Below, one piece after another: positions 17,222 through 25,521 of a stretch of 64,000 bases of DNA. The DNA comes from Mesorhizobium plurifarium (GTDB lineage: Bacteria > Pseudomonadota > Alphaproteobacteria > Rhizobiales > Rhizobiaceae). The notes beneath the pieces are model-generated. The model did not search any database and was not told where the DNA came from. It saw nothing but the letters and a program-made list of their open reading frames with translations. Each line of letters begins with the position of its first letter. Position 1 is the stretch's first letter. Both the position numbers and the translations under genes were made by a program. The DNA lies in assembly GCA_000824785.1 (NCBI GenBank), contig CCNB01000043.1, positions 551,867 to 615,866 of the forward strand, read 5' to 3'.

Positions 17222-17662
17222 TCAGGAACGGTCGCGCGGATTTCCAAGTGAAGGATCGCGCCGGCGCGTGTAGCCATTCACGCGCGGCAACCCGTCATCC
17301 ATGACGATGAAGGGCAGGCGCATTTCCCAATAGGCCTGGGCTTGCGGCGCAAACCTCTCGGGCGCGTCCATGAAGCCGACCGAAACATAGAATTCGTCCG
17401 GAAGGCCCTGATCGGCATAGCCGATGGACGTGCCGCATTTTTCGCAGAACGATCGCACCACGCCTCTGGTTTTGGAGAATGTCTTGGGGCTCGCACCCGT
17501 CCATCTCACCTCGTCTGGCCGATATCCGATCCAGATCGTCAGTGGACTGCCGATCGCCCGCCGGCAATCGTCATCGTGATCGAAGCAGATCCAGAAAGGC
17601 TCCCCGGTAAATTCTGCTGAAACCTTGCCGCAGAAACAGCGGCCTTGCTCGATACGAATCAT
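17222..17662 (-). CDS. GFA/CENP-V domain protein
   Basis: 146-residue zinc-binding protein of the glutathione-dependent formaldehyde-activating (GFA) family. The N-terminal CFCGKV motif and the later CEKCGTSIGY zinc motif are present. The usual middle CxxC is changed here (FDHDDDCRRAIGSPLTIWIGY has one cysteine). Many members have no shown link to formaldehyde, so the function is open. The start taken is the ATG at 17662 (MIRIEQGRCFCG). Confidence 0.8.
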   Translation of the reverse strand: MIRIEQGRCFCGKVSAEFTGEPFWICFDHDDDCRRAIGSPLTIWIGYRPDEVRWTGASPKTFSKTRGVVRSFCEKCGTSIGYADQGLPDEFYVSVGFMDAPERFAPQAQAYWEMRLPFIVMDDGLPRVNGYTRRRDPSLGNPRDRS

Positions 17663-17742
17663 CGGGTGGTTAACCTCCGGGACCTGTTGTCGAAAAACTC
17701 TACGTTGCGCGGCCACCATCCCTCTGTTCACACCGCCAGCGC

Positions 17743-17958
17743 TCAATGGCCGCTTCCATGCTCGACCAGGTGATATCTGAAACGATCGCGCACGAATTCG
17801 TTGAAAAATTGCCCTTTTGAGAACGCCGCCTTGAAAGCCGTGTAGATCTCGGGTCCGACGTCCTCATAGTCATAGCGCTTGCCAGTTGGGACGAACCATA
17901 CCGAAAGGACCCGCTTCGACCGATCGTAATGGATATTCCGGATCGCGGTGGAAGGCAT
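17743..17958 (-). CDS. KTSC domain protein
   Basis: 71 residues, almost entirely a KTSC domain (MPSTAIRNIHYDRSKRVLSV, then FVPTGKRYDYEDVGPEIYTA and FSKGQFFNEFVRDRF). KTSC domains are small and of unknown function; some are fused to nucleic-acid enzymes. The ATG at 17958 has a strong AGGAGG site six bases upstream. It is divergent from alkB, with 101 bases between starts. Confidence 0.85.
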   Translation of the reverse strand: MPSTAIRNIHYDRSKRVLSVWFVPTGKRYDYEDVGPEIYTAFKAAFSKGQFFNEFVRDRFRYHLVEHGSGH

Positions 17959-18059
17959 GTGCCGCCTCCTGGTTTCCCCCTTAATCCTTCGTGCGCCTCT
18001 GGGTTCCATCATGCCTGGACCGGCCTTGCAGAAGCGGTCTCATTGCCTATGTGATCCGC

Positions 18060-18683
18060 ATGTCATCAGCCAGGAACCGGACCGGCGGGGGCGCTTTGCA
18101 AGGCGATCTCTTCGGCGCGCCTGCCAGCGCGTCGCCCGCACCCGAAGGCTTCTCCTATCAGCCGGACCTGATTACCCGCGACGAAGAGCATGCACTGATC
18201 AGTCAAATCCAGGACCTGCCCTTCAAGCCGTTCGATTTTCACGGCCATCTTGCCAACAGGCAGGTCGTCGGTTTCGGCCTGCGCTATGACTATGAGCGCC
18301 GCCAGGTGCTCGAAGCGCCGCCGATTCCGGACTTCCTGTTGCCGCTTCGCGCCAAGGTCGCCCTCTTCGCCGGCGTCCCGGCATCCGAATTCGCGCAGGC
18401 GCTGATCAATGAGTATCGCCCGGGCGCCGGAATAGGCTGGCACCGGGACAAGCCGCATTTCGAGCTCGTCGCGGGCGTTTCGCTGCTGGCGCCCTGCAGC
18501 TTCCGGCTGCGCCGCAGGAACGGCGCGGCATGGGACCGTGAAACGATCGAAGTCGAGCCCAGATCCATCTATCTCATGGCTGGGCCGGCGCGGAACGAGT
18601 GGGAGCACTCCATCCCGCCTGTCGCACAACACCGGTACTCAGTCACATTCCGAACGCTGTGCGTCGACCGAACGCCTGGATAG
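18060..18683 (+). CDS. alkB: AlkB-type Fe(II)/2-oxoglutarate DNA repair dioxygenase
   Basis: 207-residue oxidative demethylase for alkylated bases (1-methyladenine, 3-methylcytosine). The iron ligands are H128, D130 (in GWHRDKPHF) and H183 (in WEHSIPP). The 2-oxoglutarate-binding RxxxxxR motif is R192-R198 (HRYSVTFR). The start at 18060 (MSSARNRTGGG) fits the family length. The sequence is closer to short alphaproteobacterial and ALKBH-like forms than to E. coli AlkB. Its true substrate, DNA or RNA, is not determined. Confidence 0.88.
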   Translation: MSSARNRTGGGALQGDLFGAPASASPAPEGFSYQPDLITRDEEHALISQIQDLPFKPFDFHGHLANRQVVGFGLRYDYERRQVLEAPPIPDFLLPLRAKVALFAGVPASEFAQALINEYRPGAGIGWHRDKPHFELVAGVSLLAPCSFRLRRRNGAAWDRETIEVEPRSIYLMAGPARNEWEHSIPPVAQHRYSVTFRTLCVDRTPG

Positions 18684-18695
18684 CCAATCCAGCCG

Positions 18696-19121
18696 CTACT
18701 TCTTGATCGGAAACGTCAGCTCGCGCTGGCCCGTATCGACCACAAAAACGGCGAGCAGCTTTGCCGGTTTGGTCTTGCTGGCATTCTCGCTGACGCCGTG
18801 GCGGTCGCCGGGCATCTCCGAAAAGCTCTGACCGGCCTTGTAGACCGTAACGGGGCCGTCATTGACCTGGCTGCGGATCTCGCCGTCCAAAACGGTGGCA
18901 TAGATGAATGCGGACTGAGGGTGTGTGTGACCCTCCGAGAAGCCTCCGGGGGCATATTCGACGAGAACGCCCTTGACGCTCTTGCCGGGCACATTGGGAA
19001 GTTCATGGTCGTAGACCAAGGTGACCTTCGCGCCTTTGCCGCCGCCAGGCGTGCCATCGGCGAACGCCGAACCGGGCAGAAACGCCGCAAAAGCCGCGGC
19101 AACAACAATTGATTTGATCAT
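18696..19121 (-). CDS. Exported cupin-domain protein
   Basis: 141 residues with a signal peptide (MIKSIVVAAAFAAFLPGSAFA). A single cupin fold follows, with EGHTHPQSAFIYATVLDGEI (metal-ligand motif 1) and GDRHGVSENAS (motif 2). The substrate is unknown. The ATG at 19121 has an AAAAGGAAA site. It lies 54 bases after the SDR gene on the same strand, so the two probably form an operon under the Rrf2-type sites upstream of the SDR gene. Confidence 0.82.
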   Translation of the reverse strand: MIKSIVVAAAFAAFLPGSAFADGTPGGGKGAKVTLVYDHELPNVPGKSVKGVLVEYAPGGFSEGHTHPQSAFIYATVLDGEIRSQVNDGPVTVYKAGQSFSEMPGDRHGVSENASKTKPAKLLAVFVVDTGQRELTFPIKK

Positions 19122-19175
19122 CTCGATTTTCCTTTTCACGGGTTGGGCGCCGACGGATGAAGGCGACAGGCGCGA

Positions 19176-19928
19176 TCATTTCTTGGGCTGGGCGGCGAAC
19201 CATTCGTCGAAGCCGACACGGCCGATGCGGGGATGGTTGTCGGAAACCAGCGAACCGTCTTGCAATCTGGTCCCGAAATACCGCGCCTCCGGATCGGCTA
19301 TGACGGTGCGCGTGTCGCCGGTCGCCTTGAGATAGCGGGCCACGAAATCGCACAGACGCAAGCGCTCAGGACCGGAGATCTCGACGACGCCGTTAACCGG
19401 AGAGGCAAGGGCGGCGTCCGTCACGAAATCCGCGACGTCATCCGAAGCAATCGGCTGAAGGTAGCCCGTCGATAGCCGTGCCGTATCGCCGACCGTGCCC
19501 TCCTGGGCGATGCCGCGGAGAAATTCGAAGAACTGCGTGGAGCGCACGATCGTGTAGGGGATACCGCTTTCCCTGATGGTCTTCTCCTGCGCCACCTTGG
19601 CGCGAAGATAGCCGCTGTCGGGCAATCGATCCGTCCCGATGATTGAAAGCGCGACATGGTGTTTGACGCTGGCGGCTTTTTCCGCGGCAAACAGGTTGCG
19701 GCCAGAAGTCTGGAAGAATTCGAGCACGGCCTTGTCCTCGAAAGAGGGAGAATTTGCCAGGTCGACGACCACCTCTGCTCCCGTCAGCACATCCGCGAGG
19801 CCTTTGCCGGTGATTGTGTTGACGCCGGTGTTGGGCGAGGCCGCGATAACTTCATGACCGTGTTTGCGCAGGCGTTCGGCGGTCTTGGCACCGATCAGGC
19901 CGGTGCCGCCAATGATGACGATTTTCAT
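19176..19928 (-). CDS. NmrA-like SDR family oxidoreductase
   Basis: 250 residues. The N-terminal Rossmann motif MKIVIIGGTGLIGAKTAERL binds NAD(P). The rest resembles atypical extended SDR/NmrA proteins that sense or use NAD(P), with no clear YxxxK pair. The start at 19928 has an AAGGAG site. Two tandem palindromes about 100 bases upstream match one in front of an Rrf2 regulator gene (21133-21621). Control by that regulator is therefore likely. Its substrate is unknown. Confidence 0.82.
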   Translation of the reverse strand: MKIVIIGGTGLIGAKTAERLRKHGHEVIAASPNTGVNTITGKGLADVLTGAEVVVDLANSPSFEDKAVLEFFQTSGRNLFAAEKAASVKHHVALSIIGTDRLPDSGYLRAKVAQEKTIRESGIPYTIVRSTQFFEFLRGIAQEGTVGDTARLSTGYLQPIASDDVADFVTDAALASPVNGVVEISGPERLRLCDFVARYLKATGDTRTVIADPEARYFGTRLQDGSLVSDNHPRIGRVGFDEWFAAQPKK

Positions 19929-20029
19929 CTGATGTCTCCTTCGCGCCTGCTCTTGCAGCACGCTCTTTGTTCGATTGGGCAGCCAGGCACGCAGCTCGAT
20001 CGCACGATCACAAGCCGGCCTTGCCTTAT

Positions 20030-20050
20030 TAAGGATATTCGATATCCTTA
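20030..20050. promoter_or_regulatory. Rrf2-type operator, site 1
   Basis: TAAGGATAT-TCG-ATATCCTTA is an exact 9-3-9 palindrome in the gap between the divergent SDR and MscS genes. It matches the site upstream of the Rrf2 gene. Confidence 0.65.
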
Positions 20051-20069
20051 TGGATAAATAATATCCTTA
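20049..20069. promoter_or_regulatory. Rrf2-type operator, site 2
   Basis: TATGGATAA-ATA-ATATCCTTA has the same 9-3-9 form, with one arm exact and the other 7 of 9. It is centred 19 bases from site 1, about two helical turns. Confidence 0.55.
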
Positions 20070-20145
20070 ATAGCCGAACTGTAAAGACCCTTTCGACCCA
20101 GGCGACACGCATCGGCCTGAGCAGTTCCATCAAGAGGCTTGTCTG

Positions 20146-21150
20146 ATGCCGCTAGTCCTGACCAACGTCCTCGGTATCGCCGGTATCGTCGTCTGGCATC
20201 TCCAGGGGAGCAACCGTCCGACAGGCCGATTGATCGTCCAGATCGTGTTCTTTGTTGGGATGAGTCTCGTGCTCTATCTAGGAGGTATCTCGCCACAGCA
20301 TGTCGATGAGGGCAATCTGCAAGGTTTTGCCGCGCTGCTCGCCAAATCAGCCCTGATCCTGTGGTGGACGCATCTCGCATGGACTATCATCGGCGTGGTG
20401 CGCATCTGGCTCATGCTCAACCGTGGCCCGCGGGAAGCGCATCTTGTCCGGGATATGACCGTCGGCGTCATCTATCCTGGCGTGGCGCTGTCGATCATAG
20501 GCTTCGTTTTCGGCATGCCGGTCGGCACGCTGATCGCAACCTCGGGCATTGTCGCCATCGTGTTCGGCCTGGCCCTCCAGAACACCCTGGGCGACTTGTT
20601 TTCCGGCATCGCGCTGACGCTTGGCAGGACTTATGCGATAGGCGACTGGATTCGGATGAAGGATGGCCCCGAAGGCCGCGTTGTCGAAACCAACTGGCGC
20701 TCCGCCAACCTGCTCACCGCCGAGTACAATATCGTGGTGGTGCCGAACAGCGTTCTGGCCAGGCAGGCGCTGACCAATCTCAGCCGCCCCGATGACACGC
20801 GCCAGATCACGTTGACCGTGCGCATCGTCCCCATACAGCCGAGCTTCGCCGAGGAGGCCATGTGCTCCGCGCTGCAAGGCAGCACGCGAATCGTCAAGGA
20901 CCCGCCGCCGATTGTAGCCTTGAAGAGGATCGATGCAGCCGCGATCGAGGTCGACCTGCTGTTTCGCATCGCAGACCCTGCCGACTGGGCAGCGGCCCGC
21001 AACGAGATCATCGACCTGATCTACAGCCAATGCGAGGCGGATGGCCTTGCGTTGGCCGCACCGGCCACAAGCCTTATCTTCGGTCCGGCCGCGATCGACG
21101 GGGAAAAGACTGTCCGGTGTATCGGTGCACGATCATCCGGCGCGGTCTAA
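20146..21150 (+). CDS. MscS-family mechanosensitive channel
   Basis: 334-residue inner-membrane protein. Four or so hydrophobic segments lie in the first 130 residues, ending in the pore helix region (GTLIATSGIVAIVFGLALQN). The conserved MscS beta-domain entry LGDLFSGIALTLGRTYAIGD follows, then VPNSVLARQALTNLSRP. Such channels release solutes on hypo-osmotic shock; some also export metabolites. It is divergent from the SDR gene across two Rrf2-type sites. Its stop overlaps the convergent Rrf2 gene by 18 bases. Confidence 0.87.
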   Translation: MPLVLTNVLGIAGIVVWHLQGSNRPTGRLIVQIVFFVGMSLVLYLGGISPQHVDEGNLQGFAALLAKSALILWWTHLAWTIIGVVRIWLMLNRGPREAHLVRDMTVGVIYPGVALSIIGFVFGMPVGTLIATSGIVAIVFGLALQNTLGDLFSGIALTLGRTYAIGDWIRMKDGPEGRVVETNWRSANLLTAEYNIVVVPNSVLARQALTNLSRPDDTRQITLTVRIVPIQPSFAEEAMCSALQGSTRIVKDPPPIVALKRIDAAAIEVDLLFRIADPADWAAARNEIIDLIYSQCEADGLALAAPATSLIFGPAAIDGEKTVRCIGARSSGAV

Positions 21151-21621
21151 CACCCAATCGAATGTGTCCTTCCAGAGAGCGGCGGGAGTTTCCTGCACGA
21201 GCATTCGCCCCAGATCCGACAGCGTGACTCTGCGCAGCTTGTCGCGCCAGGCCTCGTCGGCCTCCCACATGATGCGCGCGACAGCGCACGGGCCGCTATA
21301 ACAATATTTCTCAGGCAGACAGGGATTGTTCTCGCGGATGTTGTTGCAGACGAAGGTGCGCGCCTTGCCTTCCACGGCCTCGACGACATCCAGAAAGGTC
21401 ACTTGCTCCGGTGGCTTTGCAAGGCGATATCCGCCCGACGGACCGAGCGTCGTATCGACAAGGCCGGCTTGCGACAGGTTCTGCAGCGCCTTGGAGAGAT
21501 ATTCCTTCGGCAGTCCGTGAAGTTCAGCCAGCGCCTTGGTCGACAAATAGCGCCCCTCGGGCAGACCCGAGAGAATGGCACAGCAGTGCAGCGCCCATTC
21601 AACTTGGCTTTTCAAAATCAT
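21133..21621 (-). CDS. Rrf2 family transcriptional regulator with four clustered cysteines
   Basis: 162 residues. The winged-helix part contains ALAELHGLPKEYLSKALQNL and the Rrf2 signature LGPSGGYRLAKPPEQVTFLD. Cysteines at 92, 101, 107 and 112 sit where IscR-, NsrR- and RirA-type proteins bind an iron-sulfur cluster. That makes a redox, NO or iron signal plausible, though a thiol-based sensor is also possible. A matching palindrome 36 bases upstream of its start suggests autoregulation. Likely targets are the SDR-cupin operon and the mscS gene. Confidence 0.88.
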   Translation of the reverse strand: MILKSQVEWALHCCAILSGLPEGRYLSTKALAELHGLPKEYLSKALQNLSQAGLVDTTLGPSGGYRLAKPPEQVTFLDVVEAVEGKARTFVCNNIRENNPCLPEKYCYSGPCAVARIMWEADEAWRDKLRRVTLSDLGRMLVQETPAALWKDTFDWVLDRAG

Positions 21622-21656
21622 CGATCTTTTCCGGGAACTGGCCGATCATTTCATAT

Positions 21657-21677
21657 TAAGGATATATAATATCCCTA
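21657..21677. promoter_or_regulatory. Rrf2-type operator, site 3 (autoregulation)
   Basis: TAAGGATAT-ATA-ATATCCCTA repeats the 9-3-9 palindrome found at 20030, with one mismatch. It lies 36 bases upstream of the Rrf2 start and covers a TATAAT-like sequence. Confidence 0.6.
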
Positions 21678-21892
21678 TTGTGGTCTCTTGTAAAATTGAG
21701 GCTTTGGACGCCTGCAACGCTGGCGGCCAATACGCCAGGCAGAGGTGGTCCGAAAGACTGCCAAATCGACCACCTGGCATTCCTAATATTCAGAACGCCC
21801 GGCGCCAGCAGAGCATGAATGCGTCAGACTGGGGAACCATCGCCGGGCCCCCGGGGTTGTGTCGTCAGATTTCGAGATCGAAAGGAAAGACG

Positions 21893-22303
21893 ATGCGTAT
21901 CTTGACGATGGTCCTGACGCTGTCGGCAATGGCATTGGCGCAGCCGGCTTCCGCTCAACGCGCCGATCCGCAGCCGCCGCAAGCCTTGCCTCCCGCTCAG
22001 GAGCCCATCCCCGGCCAGCCGCAGCCCGGCCAGCCCCAACCCGGCCAGGACGATGCCGCCCAGAATGTCACCAATATCGTCGTGGTGGCGATGGAGGACC
22101 TGCCTTCGGAAGTGAAGGCGCAGGCCGAAGCCATAGTCACCAGGACGACCGCCAAGGAACTGGCCAAGCTGCAAAGCTCGGTCGACGCCTCGCCCGAGGC
22201 GACGTCGGTCTTGCATGCGAACGGGCTGAATTCCTCGCAGGTCGTCGCCGCCAACATTGACGGTGACGGCACGCTGACGCTGATCATTCAGACGACGGCC
22301 TGA
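21893..22303 (+). CDS. Exported proline/glutamine-rich hypothetical protein
   Basis: 136 residues. A signal peptide (MRILTMVLTLSAMALAQPASA) is followed by a proline/glutamine-rich stretch (residues 26-52, with GQPQPGQPQPGQ), then a small folded-looking C-terminal part. Family unknown. The ATG at 21893 has an AAAGGAAAG site. It lies 58 bases before nuoD on the same strand. Confidence 0.7.
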   Translation: MRILTMVLTLSAMALAQPASAQRADPQPPQALPPAQEPIPGQPQPGQPQPGQDDAAQNVTNIVVVAMEDLPSEVKAQAEAIVTRTTAKELAKLQSSVDASPEATSVLHANGLNSSQVVAANIDGDGTLTLIIQTTA

Positions 22304-22361
22304 CCGGCCAGCGCCCGAGTGGCCGGTCCCGCATTCGATCCTCACTCTCGCGGAAGCCGTC

Positions 22362-23552
22362 ATGACCGAAGCCGCAGTCCGCAACTTCACGCTCAACTTC
22401 GGGCCGCAACACCCTTCGGCGCATGGTGTGCTCAGGCTGGTGCTGGAGCTGGACGGCGAGATCGTCGACCGCGCCGATCCGCATATCGGCCTGCTGCATC
22501 GCGGCACCGAGAAGCTCATCGAATACAAGAACTACCTGCAGGCCCTGCCCTATTTCGACCGGCTCGATTATGTCGCGCCGATGAATCAGGAGCATGCCTT
22601 CTGCCTCGCCGCCGAAAGGCTGCTCGAACTGTCCGTTCCGCGGCGTGGCCAATTGATCCGCGTGCTGTTTTGCGAGATCGGCCGGCTCTTGTCGCACCTT
22701 CTAAACGTCACCACGCAGGCCATGGACATCGGCGCGCTGACGCCGCCGCTCTGGGGTTTCATCGAGCGCGAGAAGCTGATGGTTTTCTATGAACGCGCAT
22801 CCGGCGCCCGCATGCACGCGAATTATTTCCGCGTCGGCGGTGTGCATCAGGACCTGCCGGAGCATCTGCTCGACGACATCTGGGATTTCTGCGATCCGTT
22901 CCTGAAGGCATTGGGCGATCTCGATGAACTTTTGACCGAAAACCGTATCTTCAAGCAGCGCAACGTCGATGTCGGCGTGATCTCGCTCGATGACGCCTGG
23001 GGCCTGGGTTTCTCCGGCCCCATGGTGCGTGGCTCGGGCGCCGCCTGGGACCTGCGCAAGGCGCAGCCCTACGAATGCTATCCGGAGATGGATTTCGACA
23101 TCCCCATCGGCAAGCACGGCGACTGCTACGATCGCTATCTGGTGCGCATGGAAGAGATGCGCCAGTCGGTGCGCATCATGCGGCAATGCCTGGAAAAGCT
23201 GCGCTCGGCCGATGGCCGGGGTCCGGTCGCCGCGCCGAACCAGAAGATCACGCCGCCGCCGCGCGCCACCATGAAGCGCTCGATGGAAGCGACGATCCAG
23301 CATTTCAAGCTCTACACCGAAGGCCACCGCGTGCCCCCCGGCGAAGTCTATGCGGCGGTCGAAGCGCCGAAGGGCGAGTTCGGCGTCTATCTGGTCTCGG
23401 ACGGCAGCAACGTTCCCTATCGCTGCAAGATACGCGCGCCCTCCTTCGCCCATCTCCAGGCGATGGATTTCCTCTCGCGCGGGCATATGGTGGCGGATGT
23501 CGCGGCGATCATCGGCTCGCTCGACATCGTCTTCGGCGAGATCGACCGCTAG
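22362..23552 (+). CDS. nuoD: NADH-quinone oxidoreductase subunit D, orphan copy
   Basis: 396-residue 49-kDa-type subunit of respiratory complex I, which forms the quinone site at the membrane interface. GPQHPSAHGVLR (including the quinone-site histidine), HRGTEKLIEYK and RVGGVHQDLP are intact, and the C-terminus (GEIDR) is canonical, so the gene looks functional. No other nuo gene is present: the neighbours are an exported protein gene and an unrelated hypothetical gene. The organism should have a full nuo operon elsewhere, so this is probably a second, divergent copy. The TAG stop overlaps a structured repeat. Confidence 0.92.
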   Translation: MTEAAVRNFTLNFGPQHPSAHGVLRLVLELDGEIVDRADPHIGLLHRGTEKLIEYKNYLQALPYFDRLDYVAPMNQEHAFCLAAERLLELSVPRRGQLIRVLFCEIGRLLSHLLNVTTQAMDIGALTPPLWGFIEREKLMVFYERASGARMHANYFRVGGVHQDLPEHLLDDIWDFCDPFLKALGDLDELLTENRIFKQRNVDVGVISLDDAWGLGFSGPMVRGSGAAWDLRKAQPYECYPEMDFDIPIGKHGDCYDRYLVRMEEMRQSVRIMRQCLEKLRSADGRGPVAAPNQKITPPPRATMKRSMEATIQHFKLYTEGHRVPPGEVYAAVEAPKGEFGVYLVSDGSNVPYRCKIRAPSFAHLQAMDFLSRGHMVADVAAIIGSLDIVFGEIDR

Positions 23553-23641
23553 AGCAATTCCAGGAAAAGCGCGCATCGGCTTTCCGTCGGGAATTGCGTG
23601 AAAACAGGAGGCTCGCGCGGCTCTGCGCGAAACGCTGAACC
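23550..23641 (+). repeat. Structured intergenic repeat (copy D) at the nuoD stop codon
   Basis: It starts TAGAGCAATTCCAGGAAAAG, whose TAG is the nuoD stop. The outer arm AGCAATTCC (23553-23561) pairs with GGAATTGC (23590-23597), and GGAAA pairs with TTTCC inside. The first 20 bases are identical to the copy at the coaBC stop. Confidence 0.75.
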
Positions 23642-23743
23642 ACTCTGTTGACCACTTCAGAGAGGGAGCGCGGAGAACCGGTCAGGACTCCACCGCTCCC
23701 ATCAAGGTCTGATCGGTCGCGATTGCATGCATCGCGGCCGTCG

Positions 23744-24178
23744 CTAATGCATGAACACCGCTCTCAACCAGGCAAGAATACCCGCGCCCGGAGAGATCGC
23801 CGCGCGCACACGCGATGCCGCCCAGCGGGCCGGCATGTTGGCGCCGACATGGCAATGGCAGACGACCTCATGCAGCTGCCAGTCGCTCATCTCGAAGAAG
23901 CGCCTGGCTTCACCGTACGTGTCGTCCCGCAAGCCCTGCGCGCGAAAGATCGGATCCTCGAAAGCGACGGTGATCGCCGATCCGTCCGTGCGCATTCTTT
24001 GACGCACATCGGGCGAAGCGTATTCGGTGCCGGTCAGCGCCGTGAGACGGCGGCCGGGATTTTCTTCGAGAAGTTGCGCCCAGCGCTCGAGACGCTGGCC
24101 ACGATTGGCGATGAGAGCCGGTGCTTCGGCATGAACGTCGGCAACGGCGTTGATTTGGTCAAGGGTTTGGTGCTTCAC
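23744..24178 (-). CDS. Conserved-looking hypothetical protein
   Basis: 144 residues from a GTG at 24178, chosen because AGGAGA lies six bases upstream (MKHQTLDQINAVADVHAEAP). A GTG seven codons further upstream has no such site. There are two cysteine/histidine positions in HEVVCHCHVGAN, and no signal peptide or membrane segment. I do not recognise the family. Confidence 0.6.
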   Translation of the reverse strand: MKHQTLDQINAVADVHAEAPALIANRGQRLERWAQLLEENPGRRLTALTGTEYASPDVRQRMRTDGSAITVAFEDPIFRAQGLRDDTYGEARRFFEMSDWQLHEVVCHCHVGANMPARWAASRVRAAISPGAGILAWLRAVFMH

Positions 24179-24480
24179 GGCCGTCTCCTGTACAGGCACA
24201 ATTGGCCACCCGCTGACAATGGAACTAAGGCACGGCCAGTCGCCGGCAAGAGCCGAAACAAGCGCGCGGAATCATTTGATCGCTACTTGCCGTCATCGCG
24301 CGGCGCGATCGTGTTGGAACCATCCGTGGGCATGGCCGTTCTGCCAGCTTGCGCTGCCGCGCGCTCCCGACGAAGCGTCTGAATGCGGCGGCGATCGCAC
24401 CATCGTTTCAGGGCGGGCAGCAGATTCCGGGTTTTGGATCGCAGCAAAGCTCGTCGGGCGCAGAGCGGAAGGAAAACGCG
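24179..24480. other. Gap between two divergent small genes
   Basis: 302 bases holding the promoters of the hypothetical gene (minus) and the proline-rich gene (plus). I see no clear operator, hairpin or repeat in it. Confidence 0.4.
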
Positions 24481-24663
24481 ATGGCCATTCTCCCCAATCC
24501 GGACCCATCCCCCACCCCGGTGCCCACGCCGCCGCCGATCCCGGAGCCGAAGCCGATGCGCGAGCCGGATCCCGACCGGTTGCCCGACGAGGAGCCGATC
24601 CCCAATCCCGACGAGAATGATGCGCCGCCCAAGCATTCCGCAACCGGGCGGCGCCGGCGCTGA
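24481..24663 (+). CDS. Small proline-rich acidic protein
   Basis: 60 residues from the ATG at 24481, with a strong GGAAGGAAAA site. Residues 5-50 are proline repeats alternating with acidic residues (PNPDPSPTPVPTPPPIPEPK, then REPDPDRLPDEEPIPNPD). The end is basic (GRRRR). No signal peptide. It probably stays extended or polyproline-II-like. Function unknown; I rate it real because of the ribosome-binding site and the regular repeat. Confidence 0.6.
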   Translation: MAILPNPDPSPTPVPTPPPIPEPKPMREPDPDRLPDEEPIPNPDENDAPPKHSATGRRRR

Positions 24664-24706
24664 CGGCCTTGCGGGAAGCGCGCCGAATGCGCCTCCCGCG
24701 CCACCA

Positions 24707-25498
24707 TCATTCCCCGCGCATCGTCGCCTGGAAGGCGGGCAGGTGCTTCTTCTGCGCCTCGATCATGCGCTCGCGGTAGACGCCGTAGATGACGTCGGTG
24801 TCGTGCAGCGTCACGCCCGCGATGGTCGGCGAGGCGAAGACCGGCAATTCAATGCCGCGCTTCGACAATTGCTCGGCTGTGCGCGCGAGCAGCTCATGCG
24901 CCATGATCATCGCCAGCACCGTCGAGGACCCCGCCACCGGCCGGCTCCAGCCGTCGACCGGCACCACCGCGTCCTCGATCGGCGAGCAGGTGTCGATGAC
25001 GAGGTCGGCGGCGTCCGCCAGCCTTTTGCCCGAGGAATGCGTGGCCGGCTTGTCGAGATTGTTCTTGCTGGTGACCGCAACAACGAAGATGCCGCGCTTC
25101 TTGGCATAGAGCGCGGTGTCAATGCCGGACGAATTGCGGCCGCTATGGCCGAAGATGATGATTGAATCGCCCTTGTTCAGCGGCTGGTGGTCCAAGAACT
25201 TCTCGGCGTATTTCTCCGTCCGCTCCAGCCACAAGAGCTCGCGCACGCCGCCGGCGCCGAGCACGTTGTGCCACATCACGCGCGGGTCGGTCAGCGGATT
25301 GAAGCCGACGAAGCTGCCATAGCGCGGGAACATCTCCTGCGCCGGCAGCACCGAATGGCCCGAGCCGTAGAGATGGACCAGCCCGCCATTTTGCAGCGTG
25401 TCGGCGAACCGGCTTGCCGCCTCGCCGAAGGCTTCCGAATTGGCCTTCGATGCCTGTTCGATGAGGGCGACGAGACGGGGGATGTAAAGATCGGACAC
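24707..25498 (-). CDS. SIS-domain sugar isomerase-like protein
   Basis: 263-residue cytosolic protein with one sugar-isomerase (SIS) fold. The phosphosugar-binding stretch LVHLYGSGHSVLPAQEMFPR is followed by IIIFGHSGRNSSGIDTALYA. It resembles the COG4821-type SIS proteins encoded with ROK kinases. The GTG at 25498 is the start, with CAGGAG 8 bases upstream. It is the last gene of the minus-strand amino-sugar-like cluster and would act on the phosphorylated sugar. The reaction is inferred. Confidence 0.8.
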   Translation of the reverse strand: MSDLYIPRLVALIEQASKANSEAFGEAASRFADTLQNGGLVHLYGSGHSVLPAQEMFPRYGSFVGFNPLTDPRVMWHNVLGAGGVRELLWLERTEKYAEKFLDHQPLNKGDSIIIFGHSGRNSSGIDTALYAKKRGIFVVAVTSKNNLDKPATHSSGKRLADAADLVIDTCSPIEDAVVPVDGWSRPVAGSSTVLAMIMAHELLARTAEQLSKRGIELPVFASPTIAGVTLHDTDVIYGVYRERMIEAQKKHLPAFQATMRGE

Positions 25499-25521
25499 TT
25501 CGGTACTCCTGTTTGATCGTG

